From the NCBI GenBank assembly GCA_964621215.1, contig CAZULF010000119.1, positions 1-5,481 on the forward strand: a DNA stretch of 5,481 nucleotides, written 5' to 3'. The notes under the pieces were generated by a model. That model had not been told where the DNA came from, searched no databases, and was given only the letters and a program-made list of their open reading frames with translations. The position numbers and the translations under genes were made by a program. The stretch comes from CAZULF01 sp964621215. Its GTDB lineage: Bacteria; Pseudomonadota; Gammaproteobacteria; UBA1113. Positions 1 to 5,439 of this stretch are shown here, one piece after another (position 1 is the stretch's first letter; every line of letters starts with the position of its first letter).

Positions 1-391
1 TTATCCAGCGATTGATCCATTGGATTCTACCAGTCGCCAACTTGATCCATTGATTGTAGGCCAAGAACATTACGATGTGGCGCATGCAGTGCAACACACA
101 TTGCAACGTTATAAAGAATTAAAAGATATTATCGCGATTTTAGGTATGGATGAATTATCGGAAGAAGACAGATTAACGGTTAATCGTGCTCGTAAAATCC
201 AACGTTTCTTATCTCAACCATTTTTCGTGGCCGAAATCTTTACTGGTGCACCAGGTAAGTATGTGCCATTAAAAGAAACGATTCGTGGATTTAAAGCGAT
301 TATTGATGGTGAAGTTGATAATTTACCAGAGCAAGCATTCTACATGGTTGGCTCCATCGACGAAGCTATCGAAAAAGCTAAAACTCTGTAA
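1..391 (+). CDS. atpD: F1Fo ATP synthase subunit beta, C-terminal part (5' end outside window)
   Basis: This is the catalytic beta subunit of the F1 head, which makes or hydrolyses ATP at the inner face of the cytoplasmic membrane. Only the last 129 codons are present, read in frame from base 2 to the TAA at 389-391. The fragment opens with YPAIDPLDSTSR; its Tyr is the residue that stacks on adenine in the catalytic site of beta subunits. The DELSEED loop, which contacts the rotor subunits, is intact at about 149-169 (GMDELSEED). The stretch FLSQPFFVAEIFTG carries the aromatic residues of the C-terminal adenine pocket, and EQAFYMVGSIDEA is the usual end of the protein. Identity to E. coli AtpD is very high by eye, with no break or frameshift. 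atpC follows 9 bp downstream, as in the standard atp operon. The identification is firm; only the missing N-terminal portion cannot be judged. Confidence 0.98.
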   Translation, partial: YPAIDPLDSTSRQLDPLIVGQEHYDVAHAVQHTLQRYKELKDIIAILGMDELSEEDRLTVNRARKIQRFLSQPFFVAEIFTGAPGKYVPLKETIRGFKAIIDGEVDNLPEQAFYMVGSIDEAIEKAKTL

Positions 392-400
392 GGTTATGTT

Positions 401-823
401 ATGTCATTTACAATGAAAGTGGATATTGTCAGTGCTGAAGCCAATATTTTTTCTGGCAAAGCTACCAGTGTAATTGTAACGGGTGAAATGGGCGAGTTGG
501 GCATTAAACCCGGTCACTCCCAATTATTAACCCAGCTTAAGCCTGGGCATGTCAATGTAAAACTGGAAGATGGGACTGAAGAGTTTTTTTATGTTTCTGG
601 TGGTTTTCTCGAAGTACAACCGGATGTTGTAACTATCTTGGCCGACACAGCACAACGAGCGCAAAATCTCGATGAACTTGCGGCATTAGAAGCGCAAAAA
701 TATGCTCAGAAACTGTTGAAAGATACTCAAGCCGATGTTGATTACGCGACGGCCTTGGCCGAACTAGCACAAGCCACTGCGCAATTGGAAGCGATCAGAT
801 TAATGAAACGGAATTTGCCATAA
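401..823 (+). CDS. atpC: F1Fo ATP synthase subunit epsilon
   Basis: This is the epsilon subunit of the central stalk; it couples rotation to catalysis and can inhibit ATP hydrolysis through its C-terminal helices. The product is 140 aa, the normal size. Residues 1-85 form the beta-sandwich, with the signatures GELGIKPGHS (31-40), LKPG (46-49) and SGGFLEVQPDVVTILADTA (66-84). Residues about 90-140 are the Ala/Leu/Glu-rich helical hairpin. The start at 401 gives MSFTMKVDIVSAE, which lines up with E. coli MAMTYHLDVVSAE. A TAAGG at 389-393, overlapping the atpD stop, sits 7 nt upstream and serves as Shine-Dalgarno. An in-frame ATG at 413 is possible but would trim the first strand. It lies between atpD and glmU with tight spacing on both sides, so it is clearly operonic. 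Confidence 0.97.
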   Translation: MSFTMKVDIVSAEANIFSGKATSVIVTGEMGELGIKPGHSQLLTQLKPGHVNVKLEDGTEEFFYVSGGFLEVQPDVVTILADTAQRAQNLDELAALEAQKYAQKLLKDTQADVDYATALAELAQATAQLEAIRLMKRNLP

Positions 824-2184
824 TGCTTAATGTTGTTATTTTAGCTGCAGGACAAGGTAAACGGATGAACTCCGATTTACCAAAAGTGTTACATACACTA
901 GCAGGTAAACCTTTATTAGCTCATGTTCTTGATGTGGCGCATACACTTTCTCCCAAAGAAGTTTATGTGGTGTATGGCCATGGCGGTGAAATGGTGCGGG
1001 AATGTTTTCCACAAACAACTATCCATTGGGTCGAACAAACTGAACAAAAAGGTACGGCTCATGCGGTCGAACAAGTGTTACCTTTATTAAAAGATAATAG
1101 CATCACCTTGGTGCTTTACGGGGATGTACCTTTGGTGTCACCCGAAACATTAAAAGCATTATATTCCGCATTACCCGATAATGGTGTAAGTTTATTAGTT
1201 GCAGATGTCGCCGAACCTTACGGCTTGGGACGCGTGCTACGCAATCAACAAGGTGAGGTGACGGCTATTGTTGAAGAAAAAGATGCTACTCCAGAGCAAC
1301 GTCAAATCCATGAAATTTACTCCGGCATTATGGCGATACACACCAAACAATTACGGCATTGGCTGACACGCATACATAATAATAATTCACAAAAAGAATT
1401 TTATCTGACATCGATTCCCGCATTAGCGATTGCTGATGGTTGCCAAGTTGTCAGTGTGAGCGCGGAATCGGAATTAGAAATTTTAGGGGTAAATAATAAA
1501 ACCCAGCTGGCATTATTGGAACGTTGTTATCAACAACGTCAAGCAAAAAAATTAATGGAACAAGGTGTTAGCTTATTAGACCCTTCTCGATTTGATGTGC
1601 GTGGCCACGTCACAGCAGGTCGTGATGTGACGATTGATATCAACGTTATATTGGAAGGTAAGGTTGAGTTAGGTAATGGTGTGACAATTGGCGCAAACAC
1701 AGTGATTCGTAATACCAAAATAGGCGACCATGTTTTAGTAAAAGAAAATTGTGTCATTGAAGATGCTGTCATAGAACAAGCATGTTTGATTGGCCCTTTT
1801 GCTCGCATTCGCCCAGAAACACATCTTGCCAAAGGCGTACATGTTGGCAATTTTGTCGAAGTGAAAAAATCAGTGATAGGCACCGGCAGTAAAGCCAATC
1901 ACCTCGCTTACATCGGCGATGCTGAAATAGGTTCTGGTGTTAACGTTGGTGCTGGAACTATCACATGCAATTACGATGGTGTTAACAAGCACAAAACCCA
2001 AATTGGTGATAACGCATTCATCGGTTCCAATGCATCGTTAGTTGCTCCTGTTACTATCGGCGAAGGCGCTACCATCGGCGCTGGTTCAACTGTAGCAAAA
2101 AACGCACCCGCCAATGAACTCACCCTCTCCCGCGCTAAACAAGTCACTGTTCCTGGCTGGAAAAGACCCCAGAAAAAGTCGTAG
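823..2184 (+). CDS. glmU: Bifunctional UDP-GlcNAc pyrophosphorylase / glucosamine-1-phosphate N-acetyltransferase
   Basis: GlmU acetylates glucosamine-1-phosphate with acetyl-CoA and then joins GlcNAc-1-P to UTP, giving cytoplasmic UDP-GlcNAc for peptidoglycan and lipopolysaccharide. The product is 453 aa (E. coli 456). The N-terminal Rossmann uridylyltransferase (about 1-225) has the nucleotide loop LAAGQGKRM (7-15) with Lys21 in LPKVLH, the metal-binding Asp101 in YGDVPL, and GVNN (222-225). A linker helix (about 226-247) leads to the left-handed beta-helix of hexapeptide repeats (about 250-437). The acetyltransferase residues are present: Arg330 in ARIRP, Lys348, the catalytic-base His360 in KANHLAYIGD, and NYDG (383-386). 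The tail GWKRPQKKS is typical. The ATG at 823 shares its A with the atpC TAA (TAATG), and only a weak GGA precedes it, so translation is probably coupled to atpC. All key residues are intact, so both activities are expected. The partner gene glmS, often next to glmU in gammaproteobacteria, does not follow here. Confidence 0.97.
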   Translation: MLNVVILAAGQGKRMNSDLPKVLHTLAGKPLLAHVLDVAHTLSPKEVYVVYGHGGEMVRECFPQTTIHWVEQTEQKGTAHAVEQVLPLLKDNSITLVLYGDVPLVSPETLKALYSALPDNGVSLLVADVAEPYGLGRVLRNQQGEVTAIVEEKDATPEQRQIHEIYSGIMAIHTKQLRHWLTRIHNNNSQKEFYLTSIPALAIADGCQVVSVSAESELEILGVNNKTQLALLERCYQQRQAKKLMEQGVSLLDPSRFDVRGHVTAGRDVTIDINVILEGKVELGNGVTIGANTVIRNTKIGDHVLVKENCVIEDAVIEQACLIGPFARIRPETHLAKGVHVGNFVEVKKSVIGTGSKANHLAYIGDAEIGSGVNVGAGTITCNYDGVNKHKTQIGDNAFIGSNASLVAPVTIGEGATIGAGSTVAKNAPANELTLSRAKQVTVPGWKRPQKKS

Positions 2185-2221
2185 TCTGGATGGGACAGAG
2201 CAATTGCGCCAAGGCTTAAAC

Positions 2222-2860
2222 ATGCGTACATTTATCATTCGTGCACGTAAAGGCTCCACACGTTGGGAAAAGCTTCGTTCTAGTATTGGAGCGAAAGAAC
2301 ATTTTGAAATCGTTACTCATTGCGTGATTAATGCATTTTTTGTTTCGGTTGACTTCAGACAAGATGTCGAAGTGTATATTATTCTCGATAGCTCGGAGGA
2401 TTTCCCGCGTACCATTAAATTATCGGGCAGCGAAGGTCTATCTCTTTCTGGTTTCCATGAAGCGGCAATACTGGATGTAATCGAAAAAGCGTTAAAAGAA
2501 AGTCAAGGTTTACAAAAAGATGCCACCAAAGTCATTGCTCCCGGCATTCAAATCAGCGGTTTTGGTTTTGAAAAACTCGTCAATAATCTTCTACAAACCC
2601 GTCCGGTTTATCTACTCGATCCCAAAGGTGACGATATCAGAAGCGCCAAGATTGAACCTAATCCGGTTTTCATTCTCAGCGATCACTTGGCTATGCCGAA
2701 AAAAAGCATCCAAGGCCTCAAACGCCACGGCCTTAAGATGTTAAGCTTGGGCAAAAAAATGTTGTTCGCCTCTCATTGCGTCACTATCATCAATTATGAA
2801 TTAGACCTTAGTCCTACACCATCCCCCGCTGTCCCAAGTGCCATTTCACGCTGGCGATAG
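2222..2860 (+). CDS. TrmY/DUF358-family SPOUT methyltransferase (putative RNA pseudouridine N1-methyltransferase)
   Basis: The 212-aa product matches archaeal TrmY (M. jannaschii MJ1640 type) along its whole length. That enzyme uses S-adenosylmethionine to methylate N1 of pseudouridine 54 in tRNA. Visible family motifs: MRTFIIRARK at the N-terminus, HCVINAFFVSVDFRQDVEVYIIL (34-55), IKLSGSEG (65-72), GIQISGFGFEKLV (108-120), and the C-terminal knot that binds the cofactor, NPVFILSDHLAMP (147-159) and LSLGKKMLFASHCVTIINYELD (174-195). The start at 2222 is chosen because AAGG at 2211-2214 lies 7 nt upstream and homology begins there; the frame is open back into glmU, but that extension is not family-like. 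It lies 37 bp after glmU on the same strand, so it probably shares the atp-glmU transcript. The last 17 residues (LSPTPSPAVPSAISRWR) pass the family's usual end and overlap the 3' end of the helicase gene by 47 bp. The fold assignment is firm. The RNA substrate is not, because bacterial tRNA normally carries 5-methyluridine at position 54. Confidence 0.9.
   Translation: MRTFIIRARKGSTRWEKLRSSIGAKEHFEIVTHCVINAFFVSVDFRQDVEVYIILDSSEDFPRTIKLSGSEGLSLSGFHEAAILDVIEKALKESQGLQKDATKVIAPGIQISGFGFEKLVNNLLQTRPVYLLDPKGDDIRSAKIEPNPVFILSDHLAMPKKSIQGLKRHGLKMLSLGKKMLFASHCVTIINYELDLSPTPSPAVPSAISRWR
2699..2740 (-). terminator. Candidate rho-independent terminator for the helicase gene, antisense inside the TrmY-like gene
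   Basis: On the minus strand, starting 73 bp past the helicase stop, CATC (2740-2737) and AAGGCC (2734-2729) pair with GGCCTT (2717-2712) and GATG (2710-2707). The loop is 11 nt and there is a small internal loop of two bases against one. One C and then seven T (2705-2699) follow at once. This is the shape of an intrinsic terminator. Because the segment is also coding on the plus strand, part of the hairpin may be chance, and the loop is rather large. Confidence 0.45.
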
Positions 2861-4880
2861 TGAAAGGTAATATATCGTTGGGTAAATGCGCTATTTTTTG
2901 TAATACGCGGGCGGCTTCTTTCATGGTGGCGCCACAGCCGATGTAGTCATCCAACAATAAAATCGTACCATTGGGTATAGTCATTTTTTGTTGTAAAAAC
3001 ATTTTGTTGTCGACATTAGCATGACGTTGGTCGTTATTTAATAAATTGCCTTGACGTTCAGCAGGTTCTTCTCGCCATTGTAGATCATCAAGATATAAAG
3101 GAATATTTAACGTATTTGCAATGAATGTAGTTATCTCTTTACGTGCTTGCCATGTGCGAGAGGGTAAGCAAATGACGGCACATAAAGAGTGCTGCTGTTT
3201 TATGGAATGTAATTGCGTTTGGATTAACTCCATCAATTCGCTCGACAAAAGTGTATTGGTCGCTCTTGCTTTCATAAACTCAATAAACAAAGGCGAACGC
3301 AGGCGACCATCCAATAGTGCAATACCAGGATGAATATTGGTTGTTCGTCCCAAGTTGATAGAGCACGTACGTTGGTTCAACCAATGACCGACATGATCAA
3401 CATCTGCATTTTCATACTGCAAAAAAAGTGCAGAGGGTTTGCACCTGCTACAATGACCACAAGTGGACGTTTCGACATCCCCCAGCGCTTTACGCAAAGT
3501 GACCATCAAGCAATCATTAATTTGTTTACCATAGTTGATCATATCCGTCAGTTCACGTGTTCTTAGCATGAGCTGCGTTTCATAGCGAGTTAAACTCAAC
3601 TTGCCTTTTTTAGATGTTGCTTGATACACTTGTTTACGCGAAACGCTGGTCTTAACGACATAACCTTGCTCAATGAGTTCAGATAAGATCACCAATACAC
3701 GCGTTGGATGTAGGCCAGATAAATTTTTAATAGTCATTAGTTGCGGCGGCGATTCTGCTTGTTTTATGATGAGAAAAACTTTTTCAAAATCTTCGCGAGA
3801 TGGCTGAGCGGAATTGATAAAATGCTGATGAATTTTTTTATCCGCTTCATTAAAAAGCAAAACACCCTGTGCCAGTTGCCCATCACGACCACAACGCCCT
3901 ACTTCTTGATAGTAAGCCGTGATAGAGCCGGGCATATCAAAATGAATAATATATCGCAGATCTTGTTTATCAATACCCATTCCGAGCGCATTGGTTGCAA
4001 CAATAGCTTGATAGCGATTGGCAATAAAATCATTTTGTAATGCTATTTTTGCATTTGAATTAAATCCAGCATGATAAGCAGCAACGGCAATACCTTGGGT
4101 TTGTAGATATTCGGCAACTAATTCTGTATTGTCGCGTGTGGCACAATAAATCAATCCAGCACCATTTAACTTCTTTAATAAACTGCGAACGGCAAGTAAT
4201 TTTTCCTTTAACCCAAATGTATCTAAAACGGTTAATTGGATATTAGCGCGATTCATACTGTGTCGATGGATCTGCAGTGGCTTGTCAGTGGTGCTTAGTT
4301 GCGCTGCAATATCGTGCTCAGTTTTTTGATTGGCTGTCGCGGTGATGCCTAAAACTTTTAGCTCAGTATTTTTGTGTTCAATCGCATGGATAAAATGGAT
4401 AATCTGACGATAACTCGGTCGAAAATCATGTCCCCAGGTTGATATGCAATGCGCTTCATCTACCACGACAAAACTGATGGGTAGTTCTAATAAAAAATTA
4501 AAATAATCCGTGTGATCTAATTTTTCCGGCGCTACAAATAAAATCTTAAACTGCCCTTGGCGCGCAAGCTGGCAAATACGCGAATTTTCTTCTTCATCTT
4601 GATCGCTATTAATACTGGCAGCAGCAATATCAAACCGTTGTTGCAATTGCTGAATTTGATCCCGCATCAGTGCCAGCAAAGGCGATATCACCAGCGTAAT
4701 TCCATCAAATAACGTTGCCGGTAATTGGTAGAGTAAGGATTTACCATGGCCAGTAGGTTGAATACACAGCAAACGCCCCTGTTCAAGTAAGGTGATGATC
4801 GCCTCCTGCTGTCCTGGCCGGAAGCTAGCTAGCTTAAAACGGGATTGGAGTGTGTCTAGTAGTTGTGCTTCAGATATCAT
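2814..4880 (-). CDS. RecQ-family DNA helicase fused to a C-terminal ComF-like phosphoribosyltransferase domain
   Basis: The product is 688 aa from the ATG at 4880; the numbering below adds the nine residues of a longer version starting at 4907. It is an ATP-dependent 3'-5' superfamily 2 helicase by family. Motifs in order: FRPGQQEAI (29-37, motif 0), PTGHGKS (51-57, Walker A), DEAHC (150-154, Walker B), the RecQ aromatic loop WGHDFRP (158-164), GITATA (187-192), IVATNALGMGIDK (302-314, motif V) and YYQEVGRCGRDG (332-343, motif VI). A winged-helix-like stretch (about 370-430) precedes the RQC zinc cysteines C466, C483, C486 and C489. In E. coli RecQ the winged helix follows the zinc site, and the HRDC domain seen there is absent here. 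From about 520 the chain turns into a phosphoribosyltransferase: CLPSR (580-584), a ComF-like pattern Q619, R628, N631-V632, F637, and the PRPP loop LLLDDYIGCGAT (650-661). It is therefore not orthologous in architecture to classical RecQ, and no symbol is given. The gene is convergent with the TrmY-like gene and divergent from the PIN toxin. Confidence 0.93.
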   Translation of the reverse strand: MISEAQLLDTLQSRFKLASFRPGQQEAIITLLEQGRLLCIQPTGHGKSLLYQLPATLFDGITLVISPLLALMRDQIQQLQQRFDIAAASINSDQDEEENSRICQLARQGQFKILFVAPEKLDHTDYFNFLLELPISFVVVDEAHCISTWGHDFRPSYRQIIHFIHAIEHKNTELKVLGITATANQKTEHDIAAQLSTTDKPLQIHRHSMNRANIQLTVLDTFGLKEKLLAVRSLLKKLNGAGLIYCATRDNTELVAEYLQTQGIAVAAYHAGFNSNAKIALQNDFIANRYQAIVATNALGMGIDKQDLRYIIHFDMPGSITAYYQEVGRCGRDGQLAQGVLLFNEADKKIHQHFINSAQPSREDFEKVFLIIKQAESPPQLMTIKNLSGLHPTRVLVILSELIEQGYVVKTSVSRKQVYQATSKKGKLSLTRYETQLMLRTRELTDMINYGKQINDCLMVTLRKALGDVETSTCGHCSRCKPSALFLQYENADVDHVGHWLNQRTCSINLGRTTNIHPGIALLDGRLRSPLFIEFMKARATNTLLSSELMELIQTQLHSIKQQHSLCAVICLPSRTWQARKEITTFIANTLNIPLYLDDLQWREEPAERQGNLLNNDQRHANVDNKMFLQQKMTIPNGTILLLDDYIGCGATMKEAARVLQKIAHLPNDILPFTIASVKWHLGQRGMV

Positions 4881-4892
4881 GTTTTTGCGAAA

Positions 4893-4898
4893 TCCTTT
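4893..4898 (-). promoter_or_regulatory. Ribosome binding site that decides the helicase start
   Basis: AAAGGA on the minus strand lies 12 nt before the ATG at 4880. The alternative ATG at 4907, which would add nine residues (MHNKGFRKN), has no purine-rich site before it and would sit only about 8 nt into the transcript predicted from the promoter at 4922-4950. The shorter start leaves 20 residues before motif 0, which is normal for RecQ proteins. The 12-nt spacing is long but usable. Confidence 0.55.
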
Positions 4899-4921
4899 AT
4901 TATGCATAAAATGTTTAGCGT

Positions 4922-4950
4922 AATATCTAATATATTGAATGCAATGTCAA
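4922..4950 (-). promoter_or_regulatory. Candidate sigma70 promoter for the helicase gene
   Basis: Reading the minus strand, a perfect -35 TTGACA (4950-4945) is followed by a 17-bp spacer and GATATT (4927-4922), which matches the -10 consensus at four of six positions. Transcription would start near 4915, leaving a leader of about 35 nt before the ATG at 4880. The weak first base of the -10 lowers confidence. The promoter points away from the toxin promoter 38 bp distant, so the two could be co-regulated. Confidence 0.55.
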
Positions 4951-4987
4951 TAAAGAGTAACAACCGGGAGTGAATAATTGCTAAAAT

Positions 4988-5016
4988 TTGACGAGTTACA
5001 TGGTATCGTATATAAT
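4988..5016 (+). promoter_or_regulatory. Near-consensus sigma70 promoter of the toxin-antitoxin operon
   Basis: TTGACG (4988-4993), a 17-bp spacer and a perfect TATAAT (5011-5016) match consensus at 11 of 12 positions with optimal spacing. The usual discriminator length puts the transcript start at about 5022-5024, that is, on the toxin ATG at 5023. The promoter therefore argues that the toxin message is leaderless. It also argues against the upstream in-frame TTG at 4978, which would lie outside this transcript. Confidence 0.75.
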
Positions 5017-5020
5017 ACCA
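5001..5020. promoter_or_regulatory. Inverted repeat over the toxin promoter, candidate autoregulatory operator
   Basis: TGGTAT (5001-5006) and ATACCA (5015-5020) form perfect 6-bp arms around an 8-bp centre that itself holds a TATA palindrome. The element covers the end of the promoter spacer and the whole -10, and ends 2 bp before the toxin ATG. Toxin-antitoxin operons are commonly repressed by the antitoxin or the complex bound to such palindromes, and the downstream antitoxin looks like a ribbon-helix-helix DNA-binding protein. That this repeat is its site is inference from position and symmetry; only one copy is seen. Confidence 0.5.
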
Positions 5021-5022
5021 AT

Positions 5023-5439
5023 ATGGAGAAGATAGTTATCGATACTAATGTCGTTATAGCAGCACTGAAGTCGTCTAGAGGCGCATCTAATTTACTGCTA
5101 ACCAAGGTGGGTACTGAAAAGTTTATACCCTGTGTGTCTGTTCCTTTAATTTTTGAATACGAAGAGGTAATGCATAGGTTATGTCCTCATTTAGAAAAAA
5201 AAATTATCGAGGATATACTAGACTATTTATGCGATGCAAGTGAGCATATTCAAATTAACTATCTATGGCGTCCCTATTTGAAAGATGCTTGTGACGACAT
5301 GTTATTGGAGGTAGCGGTAAATGCGAATGCTCGATATATTTTAACTTACAATAAACGAGATTTTATTGGTGTAGATAAATTTAATATTCAAGCATTAACA
5401 CCTAAAGAGTTTTTAGAAAAGATAGGAGTATTATCATGA
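5023..5439 (+). CDS. PIN-domain toxin of a type II toxin-antitoxin system (putative ribonuclease)
   Basis: The 138-aa product is a single PIN domain of the class annotated as putative toxin-antitoxin system toxin component, PIN family. These are metal-dependent ribonucleases that act on cytoplasmic RNA when the antitoxin is lost. Residues 4-9 IVIDTN hold the first metal ligand, Asp7, with the usual Thr-Asn. Glu45 in IFEYEEV is the likely second acid, Asp91/Asp92 in DACDDMLLEVAV the third, and Asp113 in LTYNKRDF the probable fourth; Asn110 stands where many PIN proteins have Asp. All core acids are intact, so an active nuclease is expected; the RNA target is unknown. The ATG at 5023 places the IDTN strand at the N-terminus as in family members, but no Shine-Dalgarno precedes it and the predicted transcript begins there. 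The in-frame TTG at 4978 is the alternative start. The stop overlaps the antitoxin start by 4 bp. GC content is about 36 percent by hand count over 5041-5340. Confidence 0.9.
   Translation: MEKIVIDTNVVIAALKSSRGASNLLLTKVGTEKFIPCVSVPLIFEYEEVMHRLCPHLEKKIIEDILDYLCDASEHIQINYLWRPYLKDACDDMLLEVAVNANARYILTYNKRDFIGVDKFNIQALTPKEFLEKIGVLS
5424..5428 (+). promoter_or_regulatory. Strong Shine-Dalgarno of the antitoxin gene
   Basis: AGGAG at 5424-5428, inside the last toxin codons, is 7 nt from the ATG at 5436, which is near-ideal. It contrasts with the toxin gene, which has no such site. Better initiation on the second gene would let antitoxin outnumber toxin although it is encoded after it. Confidence 0.75.

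Noticed and set aside
2169..2189. Hairpin CCAGA/TCTGG across the glmU stop, considered as a terminator
   Set aside because: The stem is only 5 bp and no T-run follows, so it would not terminate; read-through into the TrmY-like gene is more likely.
2114..2221. 36-residue N-terminal extension of the TrmY-like frame into glmU
   Set aside because: It is read out of frame through conserved glmU codons, has no family similarity, and a well-placed ribosome site precedes the ATG at 2222.
1539..2231. Minus-strand open frames opposite glmU (1539-1898 and 1971-2231)
   Set aside because: They are shadows of the hexapeptide-repeat coding sequence; the products resemble no known protein, and glmU is intact on the other strand.
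3121..4040. Plus-strand open frames opposite the helicase (3121-3333, 3330-3566, 3741-4040)
   Set aside because: They lie antisense to conserved helicase and phosphoribosyltransferase codons, lack ribosome sites of note and show no recognisable domain.
4922..4936. AATAT-N5-ATATT inverted repeat in the helicase promoter
   Set aside because: The arms are pure A/T in an AT-rich intergenic stretch and overlap the -10 region, so chance is the simplest explanation.
4966..5022. TTG start at 4978 for the PIN toxin with GGGAG at 4966-4970
   Set aside because: The ribosome-site spacing is good, but the start lies upstream of the strong promoter, adds 15 residues that do not fit the family N-terminus, and uses a rare start codon. 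It is kept as the alternative in the findings rather than as the called start.
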